DNA from: JAIQFL01 sp035501495
Lineage (GTDB): Bacteria; Acidobacteriota; Terriglobia; Bryobacterales; Bryobacteraceae
Assembly (NCBI GenBank): GCA_035501495.1
Contig: DATJWB010000253.1
Span: forward strand, 5,280-69,279
Direction: 5' to 3'
Length of the DNA: 64,000 bases
Under the pieces are notes generated by a model, which worked only from the letters and a program-made list of their open reading frames with translations, ran no database searches and was not told the DNA's origin. Of this stretch, positions 9,427 through 16,592 are shown piece after piece. The translations under genes were made by a program, and so were the position numbers. How positions within the stretch are numbered: position 1 is the first letter of the stretch; each line of letters begins with the position of its first letter.

Positions 9427-12339
9427 ATGAAGTGGGCCGACCGCATGGCGGAACTCTGGGATCGCCGGCGAGCCCTCTGTTGGGTCGCAGCCGCGGCTTT
9501 GACGGCGATCTGGGCCGGCGGCCCCTGGTGGTTGCCCGAGGGGTTCGGTGGCGAGTCACTCCAGCCGATCAGTCAGATTCCGATTATCGGCCCGGTTCGG
9601 TGGAATTCGCGTCTCCGGTTTATTGCCCGCGAGAAGGCGCTGTACCTGGGGGACATCCCTGACAATGCAGACGCAGGCGAACTCGAAACCTCAGCTCAGG
9701 ACTGCCGGACGGCCTTCCGGGATGGCCGTGCGACTCTGAAATGCCTCGGCGGCCCTGAGAGCGTTGACGCCGGCAATTCGCCCATCCTTACGTTGGCGTA
9801 CCCAACCACTTTGCCACTCCCACGGAACCTCCAACTGGCTGTGGGTTCGGAAGGTGGCTCGGTTATTATTTTTCAGTTGCCGGCCACAAAAGGCGAAACA
9901 CCCAGGCCAACCGCCACGTTGAAAATCGACGGTCCGGTTACCGCGCTGGCCTATAGCGATGACGAATCGAAATTGGCGGTGGGCAGTACCAGGGGCGGAA
10001 TCAGCATTTGGGAGCTGTCGGGAACACCCAGACTGCTGAAATCGTTCCAAGGACAGGAGCAGACGGTCTATAGCCTCTGGTTTACATCGAATCTCGAGTT
10101 GGTGTACTCCGCGTTGGACACGGTAGTGCGACAGCGGGACTGGCAGAGGGATAGCAGGTCAACCGCGGCCGAGGGGTTCACCGACTGGCCCTTCTCATCT
10201 GGAGATTATGAGATGTGGGCTGGGGATCGAAGGAGTTTCGGCAGCCCGGAACCACCCTCTGATAATCCGTCCACGCAGGTATCGTTGAGTCCCGATCGCC
10301 GCCTCATCGCGATGGTTTCCGGTACTCGCCCTTCGCGGTATTGGAGCATCTGGGAACATGGCCGTTTGTCGTTTCCTTTCGGCTTGCGTTATCGCGCACC
10401 CGTCCCTGAAGATTTTGGCGAAGGCGAGATTCTGTGGAGCTCCGATTCGTCGGCATTGTGCTTTGCCTCGTCAAAGCCCGGTGGTTGCCGGTGGTTGGAC
10501 GTTGCTACGGGCACTACCGCAATCGCGCCTGTGCGTTCGGCCGTGCGATCCATCCTGGGGCAAGGAAGGATTCCGGCTGAAGGACGAATCAAATGCAATC
10601 GGACGGCCTTCGACCGAATGCTGGGGCGCCAGGTCATTGCTCAGCGTGCCTCCACGAAAACCCCACGTGTCCTGATCGCATACGCCGGCGCCCGCTTCCC
10701 GTTGGTGCCGATCGGACTGTTCGGGTTGCCCGTCATTGCCGGAGCTTTTATGTTGCGAGTCCGGAGGAGTGCCTATTGGAACCGAAAGCGATCCCTGGCC
10801 CCGGCCACCGCAACGGCGGAAACATTCTTCCGGGCGGCTGGAGCGGAAACTTCTGAACGGGGCGTTGGACTCCTTCACGTCAGTCCCGCGGACCCTCCCC
10901 TTTCCCCGTTTGCCCCGCTGCCTGCGCTGATTGTCATACGGCCAGTGGACCAATCTCACATCGACCTGCTCATCAAAGAGATGAAGAGCCTGCACGGGAA
11001 TCAGCCCGCGGCCGGCTTTCTCCTTTATCTCGACCCGCCGGACTCGGTCGTTCTACTCCGCATGTTGTTGGAGGCCCATCTTCAGCAGTCCGCCGTGATA
11101 CCGATGCCCGTCGCCGCCATCGAGAGAGCCAAGGACTCGCCTACCGAAGCGAGGGCTCTCCTCCGCGAGTACTCGGAGCGGTTCTCGCCGGGGCGCAACT
11201 TGTTCGATGACCGCAACGCCATCGGCGACGCGGTTGCATTCTTCGGGCGCACCCGGCTTCTGGCCAGGCTCAAGCAGGAACTCCTCAGCTTCCAAAGCAT
11301 AGGACTATGGGGGCTGCGAAAGACCGGTAAGACCTCCATCCTCCTGCAACTCGAACAGGTTTTCCGGGACCGCGCGGCGGTGCGGATCGGTTTGGAGCCC
11401 TTCAGCACCAAAGCCCCGTTCGGAAACCGGATCTTCAACGAGACTCTGAGGCAGTTGGCTTCCCTGCTGAGACGCTGCGGCAAAGAAACCTTTTGCCCCG
11501 AATTTCCCATTCACTTGCCGGCCCGGGATTCGGTGGCCGGTTTCCTCGATGCGGCTCAAGAGTTGACTGCAAAGCTCGTCGACGCCGGCATCCCGCTGCC
11601 GGTAGTCTGCATGCTGGACGAAATGGAGCGCGTGCTCCCCGCCGATGCCGACTCCGCGGAGGAGTTCAACGTGGCCTTCGGAGCGTTGCGCAACTTGTGC
11701 CAGGATAAGCGGCTGATGTCCCTGCTGGTCACAGACCTTTTCGCGGATTCCAGCCAGATCAACCAGTGGCCGATTGAGGGGGCGGGCACTAACCCGCTTT
11801 TCAACTTCCTGAAATCGGTATACGCTGGTCCGTTCGCGGAGGCCGACACCGTTCAGATGCTCGACTCACTGGGCAAGCTCATGAATTTCCCCCTCGACAG
11901 CACCCGGATTTCTTCGATTCACGAACTCAGTGGCGGGCATCCCTTCCTTGCGCGCCAGGTGGCGGCCATGCTGTACGACCGGCGCGAGGACCCGTCCGGA
12001 CCCGCCCGTCTGCTGGCCAACCCCATCCGGTATTCCGAGACTTTGCGGTCGTACTTCCCGGAAAACGTCTGGAGCCCGCTCGAACGGCGCGGGGACACGG
12101 CCGCACTCACCATCATTGCGATGCTCGCCGAAGCCAATCAGTGGGTGTCCGACGCGGAACTCCAGTCCCGCTGCCTCCTTCCGAATACCGTTTTTTGGTC
12201 GGCGGCTGAATGGCTGGCGCAAACGGGCGTGATTGCACGCCGGCACAATGAGGGCACGGGCGAAAGCTATCGGATCGCCATCGGCATGCTCGTGCAATGG
12301 TACCAGCAAAGCGAGGTCTCGGTTCGCAAAGATGTCTAG
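9427..12339 (+). CDS. Membrane propeller-ATPase fusion (STAND/AAA-like)
   Basis: A 970-residue protein whose domain order I have not seen named. Residues 16-36 form a first membrane helix. About 55-410 contain WD40-like repeats (for example KLAVGSTRGGISIWELSG and ALCFASSKPGGCRWLDV). A second helix spans about 424-444. An uncharacterised alpha/beta region covers about 490-600. A P-loop ATPase follows, with Walker A GLRKTGKTS at 629-637 and Walker B VVCMLDEME from 726. A SGGHPFLARQVA helix segment and a probable winged-helix C-terminus end the protein, as in STAND and archaeal-type ATPases. Two helices with a short basic N-terminus predict an outside propeller and an inside ATPase. The stop overlaps the next ATPase start by 8 bases, so the two are translationally coupled. 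Function is unknown; signal transduction or defence are inferences. Confidence 0.82.
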   Translation: MKWADRMAELWDRRRALCWVAAAALTAIWAGGPWWLPEGFGGESLQPISQIPIIGPVRWNSRLRFIAREKALYLGDIPDNADAGELETSAQDCRTAFRDGRATLKCLGGPESVDAGNSPILTLAYPTTLPLPRNLQLAVGSEGGSVIIFQLPATKGETPRPTATLKIDGPVTALAYSDDESKLAVGSTRGGISIWELSGTPRLLKSFQGQEQTVYSLWFTSNLELVYSALDTVVRQRDWQRDSRSTAAEGFTDWPFSSGDYEMWAGDRRSFGSPEPPSDNPSTQVSLSPDRRLIAMVSGTRPSRYWSIWEHGRLSFPFGLRYRAPVPEDFGEGEILWSSDSSALCFASSKPGGCRWLDVATGTTAIAPVRSAVRSILGQGRIPAEGRIKCNRTAFDRMLGRQVIAQRASTKTPRVLIAYAGARFPLVPIGLFGLPVIAGAFMLRVRRSAYWNRKRSLAPATATAETFFRAAGAETSERGVGLLHVSPADPPLSPFAPLPALIVIRPVDQSHIDLLIKEMKSLHGNQPAAGFLLYLDPPDSVVLLRMLLEAHLQQSAVIPMPVAAIERAKDSPTEARALLREYSERFSPGRNLFDDRNAIGDAVAFFGRTRLLARLKQELLSFQSIGLWGLRKTGKTSILLQLEQVFRDRAAVRIGLEPFSTKAPFGNRIFNETLRQLASLLRRCGKETFCPEFPIHLPARDSVAGFLDAAQELTAKLVDAGIPLPVVCMLDEMERVLPADADSAEEFNVAFGALRNLCQDKRLMSLLVTDLFADSSQINQWPIEGAGTNPLFNFLKSVYAGPFAEADTVQMLDSLGKLMNFPLDSTRISSIHELSGGHPFLARQVAAMLYDRREDPSGPARLLANPIRYSETLRSYFPENVWSPLERRGDTAALTIIAMLAEANQWVSDAELQSRCLLPNTVFWSAAEWLAQTGVIARRHNEGTGESYRIAIGMLVQWYQQSEVSVRKDV

Positions 12340-13513
12340 CCGCCCGTTTGACAACTACCGTACTGCAATTGACGATCCGGACTACTTCTTCGGCCGTGCG
12401 GACCTCTTGAAGTATTTTCGCGAAAAGCCGGGCTGGGTCCACGTTCTTTTGGGTGGACCGCGCATCGGCAAGACCTCCACGCTGCGAGCCGTGGAATGGA
12501 GCATGCTCGAATTGCCGCCTCCTGATCGCGTTTCGCCATTCCCGGTCTTGATCAACCTGCAGGTGGAGCAGCCGCGCACGGCTGACCACTTCCGGTATCT
12601 GCTGATTTCCCGCTTACGGGACGCCTTCGACCGGTACCTGCGCACGCGCGATCAAATCTCCTGGGCGATTAACTCGCGCGCGGCGTATCGAAAGTTCATC
12701 GGCCAGTTCGAAGAATTCAAGATCGAGGCCTATTTCCTCAAGCTCAAACTGAAGGCTCCAGACGATGCTTTGAAGCCGGAGGATTTCCGAAAGGCGATTC
12801 AGGACAGCATCGAGGAACTGGAGAAAGAGCGCTTCCGCGGCGTCTTGTTCCTGTTGGACGAGGCGGAGTTTGTCACCCGCGCGGATTGGGGCAACGATGC
12901 GTGGAGTCATATTCGCGGCTTCAAGGATACCGACCCGCTGAAAGCGGCCGTGGGATTCGTCATTTCCGGATTTCGAGGGGTGCTCGAGTTCCAGCAGCGC
13001 GTCGGATCGCCGCTGAAGAACATCGCCCAAACTTCGTGGATGATGGGATTCGACCAGGGAACTGCCCATCACCTGATCGAACGGAGGTTCGCCGAAGAGC
13101 GGGGATCGCTTCGGAGTGGCGATCACGCCTTTCTCTGGCAATACTCCGGCGGATACCCGTTCCTGCTGCAGCAAATGATTAACGCCCTCATCGATGTGCG
13201 CCACGAAGGCGATCCTCAACCACAGGCCATCGTCCGCCAGCTTCTGCGGGAACACAATCCGGTGTTTCGCGACTGGTGGAACTCGGACGGAAAGACCGAT
13301 GGGCTGGCGGAGCGCGAGCGAATGGTCTACTCCCGGATGCCGGATGACGGTACGGTTTCGCTCGACGACCTGCTATCCCTCACGAATGTCAAACTGGTGC
13401 CGCTCCAGGAAATACTCCAGATCTTGTGTGGCTCCGGCCTGGTCCGCGAGTCGCAACCCGAACAATACCAGATCACCAGCCGCCTGTTCCGGGAGTGGAC
13501 CCGGAACCTGTAA
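12332..13513 (+). CDS. Soluble P-loop ATPase paired with the propeller-ATPase
   Basis: A 393-residue protein starting at the ATG inside ATGTCTAG, which overlaps the previous stop. Walker A GGPRIGKTS is at 41-49 and Walker B GVLFLLDEAEF at 170-180. The N-terminal DDPDYFFGRADLL segment is typical of the region just before the P-loop in AAA_16 / archaeal-type ATPases. YSGGYPFLLQQMINALID near residue 275 corresponds to the same helix as SGGHPFLARQVA in the upstream protein, so the two ATPases are related; the C-terminus looks like a winged helix. There is no membrane segment and no sensor domain. Tight coupling suggests a hetero-oligomeric ATPase whose membrane half senses the outside. The 3' end overlaps the convergent methyltransferase gene by 41 bases. 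Confidence 0.82.
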   Translation: MSSRPFDNYRTAIDDPDYFFGRADLLKYFREKPGWVHVLLGGPRIGKTSTLRAVEWSMLELPPPDRVSPFPVLINLQVEQPRTADHFRYLLISRLRDAFDRYLRTRDQISWAINSRAAYRKFIGQFEEFKIEAYFLKLKLKAPDDALKPEDFRKAIQDSIEELEKERFRGVLFLLDEAEFVTRADWGNDAWSHIRGFKDTDPLKAAVGFVISGFRGVLEFQQRVGSPLKNIAQTSWMMGFDQGTAHHLIERRFAEERGSLRSGDHAFLWQYSGGYPFLLQQMINALIDVRHEGDPQPQAIVRQLLREHNPVFRDWWNSDGKTDGLAERERMVYSRMPDDGTVSLDDLLSLTNVKLVPLQEILQILCGSGLVRESQPEQYQITSRLFREWTRNL

Positions 13514-14324
13514 ACAGATTCAACTGGTAAACCTTCATCAATCGGGGAAAGAATTTGCGAAAGCCCCGGAAGGTGATTCTCGTCGCGAGCGAAAGGCGCG
13601 GAACCAAAGCATCGGGAACATCCACCATCGTGCGCGATTCCACCAGCCGCAGGCCGATGTTCCAGTCCTCGACGTCTTTGGGATGCTCGCAGGCCCAGGC
13701 GAAGCGCGCCGCCAGTTTCCTGCGGGCAAAATCCTTGTTGCCGCCCTCGATCGCCCTGCGGCTCGCCGTGTCGAAGGCCAGCATTGCATCCGGGAAACTG
13801 TTGCGGATCTGCGCCAGCGCCGACCGGACTTCCCGCTCTTCGAGATAAACGAATACGGCCTCAGCCACGAAGAAGTAAGGGCCGGGGCTCTCTCTCACCG
13901 TTGCCATCCAGCCCGGCTCCAGAACCGAACCTGCCAGTGTCTTGCGCCGTCCTCCATCCGCGAAGAATCTCCGCCGCAGATCGATCGCGTCCGGCAGGTC
14001 CAGATCGAACCAATGCAGGCGGCCATTGTCGAGCCGCTCGAATCGCGTGTTGAGCCCGGCGCCGATTTCCACGATTGTGCCTTCCGGATGGCGGCTGAGA
14101 AACTGCCGGATCCACTCGTCGAAGATCGCGCCGCGCAAAGCACAGGCGAAGGTCCGCCGCCTTTGCCCAAAACCCCGAAAGCTCCAGTCGATCGATTCGA
14201 CTATTTCGACGGCTTTTGGGTCCTCCAGGATCGGATTCTTCCTCCGGCTCTCGACGGCCCGGCCGTAGAGCGGAATCAGCATGGTCTCCTGGACCGGACC
14301 GAGTTGTACGGTTTGCCGCGGCAT
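13473..14324 (-). CDS. SAM-dependent methyltransferase, LCM/Tcmp-like
   Basis: A 283-residue class I methyltransferase of the leucine-carboxyl-methyltransferase-like group (PF04072), to which polyketide O-methyltransferases such as TcmP also belong. The N-terminal ETMLIPLYGRAVESRR and DPKAVEIVESIDW are characteristic. The SAM site motif is TIVEIGAGLNTRFERLD, followed by WFDLDLPDAIDLRR, and EAVFVYLEEREV is the typical post-acidic segment. The substrate cannot be read from sequence, and no biosynthetic cluster is adjacent. Its 3' end runs into the end of the ATPase gene on the other strand. Confidence 0.85.
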   Translation of the reverse strand: MPRQTVQLGPVQETMLIPLYGRAVESRRKNPILEDPKAVEIVESIDWSFRGFGQRRRTFACALRGAIFDEWIRQFLSRHPEGTIVEIGAGLNTRFERLDNGRLHWFDLDLPDAIDLRRRFFADGGRRKTLAGSVLEPGWMATVRESPGPYFFVAEAVFVYLEEREVRSALAQIRNSFPDAMLAFDTASRRAIEGGNKDFARRKLAARFAWACEHPKDVEDWNIGLRLVESRTMVDVPDALVPRLSLATRITFRGFRKFFPRLMKVYQLNLFTGSGSTPGTGGW

Positions 14325-14345
14325 GAAGGGTCTGGCGCCGGACGC

Positions 14346-15020
14346 TTACTTCGATGTGATCCGCAGGTTTGCGAAATCGCCATCGCTGCCGTTCCCGGTC
14401 CACAAACCGACCATTCCTCGATTCAGGTTCCCCAGCTTACGAGCCGTCAGTACAGGCATTTGGTCTGGCCCGACGTAAACCTGGACGTTTCGCTCCTGAA
14501 CGGCCACCCGGAGAGTCACCCAGCCCGTCGGCTCCAGCGAGGGGCTCACCGGCCTTTCGAACTCATCCGGAAACTGCTCGCGAAGCCGGGGCCAATCGAA
14601 TTCGGGAACCGCCATGTACTGCAGGGCATGGCGGTGGCGGACCGGATCCTGAGCCCGGAAGTTAAACGGACGCAGATAGACCGCTTCATAGGTCTGGTCA
14701 TCCTTTCCGTGAAAAGCAATTCCCAGAAAACTCTGCTGAAACCGGTCTCGGCCGCGCACCTCGACTCGAATCTCGCCTTCGCCGAAATCCACCCCCGTTA
14801 GCCAGACGACGCCCGGGTCTTGCCGTTCCGACATGTGTACGCCGTCCGGGGTGTCCGGGACCTTGGTGATTTCGCGGTTCACGGCCCGCAGTTTCCCGGC
14901 GGCGAGCCATTTCGGCAGGTCAACCTGGCTCGGCGGCCCTTGCTTTTGTGCCGGCGCGACAGCGACGGCGCCCAGGAGCAGGACAACACCCGGGAGCAGG
15001 ACGTTGGTTCGAGTGCGCAT
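14346..15020 (-). CDS. Secreted DUF1080-like beta-sandwich protein
   Basis: A protein of 224 residues with an N-terminal signal peptide (MRTRTNVLLPG, then a hydrophobic core ending near AVAPAQ). The body has the jelly-roll pattern of concanavalin-like / 3-keto-disaccharide hydrolase (DUF1080) domains: GEIRVEVRGRD, FLGIAFHGKDDQTYEAVYLRPFNF, WVTLRVAVQERNVQVYVG and GMVGLWTGNGSDGDFANLRI. It probably binds or cleaves a sugar outside the cytoplasm. The ATG at 15020 is chosen because an AGGAGGTGA site lies at 15022-15030 and the signal peptide begins there; the frame is open 26 codons further. It is downstream of and on the same strand as the cyclophilin at 15125-15733. Confidence 0.7.
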   Translation of the reverse strand: MRTRTNVLLPGVVLLLGAVAVAPAQKQGPPSQVDLPKWLAAGKLRAVNREITKVPDTPDGVHMSERQDPGVVWLTGVDFGEGEIRVEVRGRDRFQQSFLGIAFHGKDDQTYEAVYLRPFNFRAQDPVRHRHALQYMAVPEFDWPRLREQFPDEFERPVSPSLEPTGWVTLRVAVQERNVQVYVGPDQMPVLTARKLGNLNRGMVGLWTGNGSDGDFANLRITSK

Positions 15021-15124
15021 ATCACCTCCTGAAGCAGGACGCCGCGCGCGGTCCGGACCGGCGTCCACAGTTCGACTGTAATCTGCTTGGACGGCCATGC
15101 TCCGATTTTGTCAGAAAACTGCTA

Positions 15125-15733
15125 CTACTTCTTCTTGCCGGGACCGGGTCCTTCGCGCTCAATCGTCACGCTGATGAGGGTCACCGGTTCGAGTGGCTTT
15201 TCGTCGCGGACTCTGGCGCGGTTGATCTTTTCCACCACGTCCATCCCGTCAACCACCTGCCCGAAGATGGTGTACTTCCCGCTCCACATCGGCATCGGTC
15301 CGACGGTGATAAAGAATTGGCAGCCGCCCGAATCGGGCTGTCCGGTATTCGCCATGGCAAGGCGGCCCGCCCGGTCGAAGCGCAAGCCGGGAAGGAATTC
15401 ATCGCGAATGGTGAAGCCACAATTGTGCGTGCCCTTCCCGGTCGGATCGCCTGCCTGGATCATCTCTCCCGGAACCACCCGGTGAAACGTGATGTTGTTG
15501 TAAAGGGGGCGTTTGACGGGCTTATGCGTCTCCGGGTCGAGCCAGGCTTGGACGCCGGTAGCCAGGTTCACGAAGGTGTGGACGCTGGTGGGCGTATCTT
15601 TTTCGTAGAGCTGGGCGGTGATGTCGCCCAGCGACGTATGGAATACGGCGTAGAGCCCGGGTTTGCGGGGGCTCTGCCCAAACCCGATGGCCGCGGTCCA
15701 GGCAGCCAGGATCAAAATCGACGGCGTTTTCAT
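15125..15733 (-). CDS. Secreted cyclophilin-type peptidyl-prolyl isomerase
   Basis: A 202-residue protein with a signal peptide (MKTPSILILAAWTAAIGFGQ), so it probably acts in the periplasm on proline isomerisation during folding. Cyclophilin core motifs are present: NNITFHRVVPGEMIQAGDP (FHRxxxxFMIQGGD-like), GRLAMANTGQPDSGGCQFFI with the Gln-Phe-Phe-Ile strand, and YTIFGQVVDGMDVV. It is divergent from a second cyclophilin at 15782, with a 48-base shared regulatory region. A lysine-rich tail (GPGPGKKK) ends the protein. Confidence 0.93.
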   Translation of the reverse strand: MKTPSILILAAWTAAIGFGQSPRKPGLYAVFHTSLGDITAQLYEKDTPTSVHTFVNLATGVQAWLDPETHKPVKRPLYNNITFHRVVPGEMIQAGDPTGKGTHNCGFTIRDEFLPGLRFDRAGRLAMANTGQPDSGGCQFFITVGPMPMWSGKYTIFGQVVDGMDVVEKINRARVRDEKPLEPVTLISVTIEREGPGPGKKK

Positions 15734-15767
15734 GAGAAGACAGATGCGTATATGGTTGAAATCTGAT

Positions 15768-15773
15768 TATAAT
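15768..15773 (+). promoter_or_regulatory. -10 box, probably leaderless start
   Basis: A perfect TATAAT ends 8 bases before the ATG at 15782, so transcription would begin at or within about two bases of the start codon. No -35 box is visible at the correct distance. Confidence 0.6.
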
Positions 15774-15781
15774 CGGGCCTG

Positions 15782-16579
15782 ATGAGAGTATTGTTGATGG
15801 TTTGCATGGCTGGAGCTGCTCTGGCGCAGACCCCGCCTCCAGCCCAGAAGGCACCGGCTAAGACTGCGGCGCCAGCCTCCACCACCCCGGCACCTCCGAA
15901 GATGTCGTCACCCCCGCCGGCGCTGTTGAATCCGGCCGCCCTGAGGGCCAAGGCGCCGGATCTCTATCGCGTGAAGTTCGCCACCACCCATGGCGACTTC
16001 GTAGTGGAAGTTCACCGCGATTGGGCGCCATTAGGCGCGGACCGGTTGTACAACCTGGTCCGCAACAGATTCTTCACCGATAATGCGTTCTACCGCTACT
16101 CGCCGGGATTCATCGTGCAGTTTGGTGTTTCGGCGTGGCCCGCCGTGACGAAGGCCTGGGCCGGCGCCACCATCAAGGACGATCCGGTCAAGGAGAGCAA
16201 CAAGAAGGGAACGATCACGTATGCGATGGGTGGTCCGAACACCCGCAGCACCGACTTTTTCATCAACCTGAAGGACAACTCCCCGCTCGACGGACAGGGC
16301 TTCGCGCCTTTGGGCATGGTCACGGAAGGCATGGACGTCGTGGAAGGGCTGTACAGCGGGTATGGCGAGATGAAAGGCATGCCAGGAGGCAATGGGCCGG
16401 ACCAGGCACTGGTCCAGAGCCAAGGGAAGCCGTATCTCGACAAGAACTTCCCCAAGCTCGACTCCATCAAGACCGCGACCATCATCTTCCCGGAGGCCAC
16501 CACGCCCGCGCCCGCCACGAAGTCGGCAGCCCCGGCGACCAAGTCCTCGACACCTCCGCCGGCGACCAAGAAGCAATAG
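15782..16579 (+). CDS. Secreted cyclophilin-type peptidyl-prolyl isomerase with Ala/Pro tails
   Basis: A 265-residue protein with a signal peptide (MRVLLMVCMAGAALAQ), a Pro/Ala/Lys-rich linker to about residue 55, a cyclophilin domain at about 58-225 and a low-complexity Ala/Thr/Pro/Lys tail. Domain motifs include ATTHGDFVVEVHRDWAP, FTDNAFYRYSPGFIVQFGVS, GTITYAMGGPNTRSTDFFIN and LGMVTEGMDVVE. The active-site Arg of FHR appears here as Tyr-Arg-Tyr, and the QGGD motif as QFGVS, so catalytic strength may differ from the neighbour. The disordered tails may contact the cell wall. It is divergent from the cyclophilin at 15125-15733. Confidence 0.9.
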   Translation: MRVLLMVCMAGAALAQTPPPAQKAPAKTAAPASTTPAPPKMSSPPPALLNPAALRAKAPDLYRVKFATTHGDFVVEVHRDWAPLGADRLYNLVRNRFFTDNAFYRYSPGFIVQFGVSAWPAVTKAWAGATIKDDPVKESNKKGTITYAMGGPNTRSTDFFINLKDNSPLDGQGFAPLGMVTEGMDVVEGLYSGYGEMKGMPGGNGPDQALVQSQGKPYLDKNFPKLDSIKTATIIFPEATTPAPATKSAAPATKSSTPPPATKKQ

Positions 16580-16592
16580 CTCCCGACCAGCG

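Noticed and set aside
15756..15761. TTGAAA as -35 of the 15782 gene
   Set aside because: Only 6 bases from the TATAAT box; spacing is impossible for a sigma-70 promoter.
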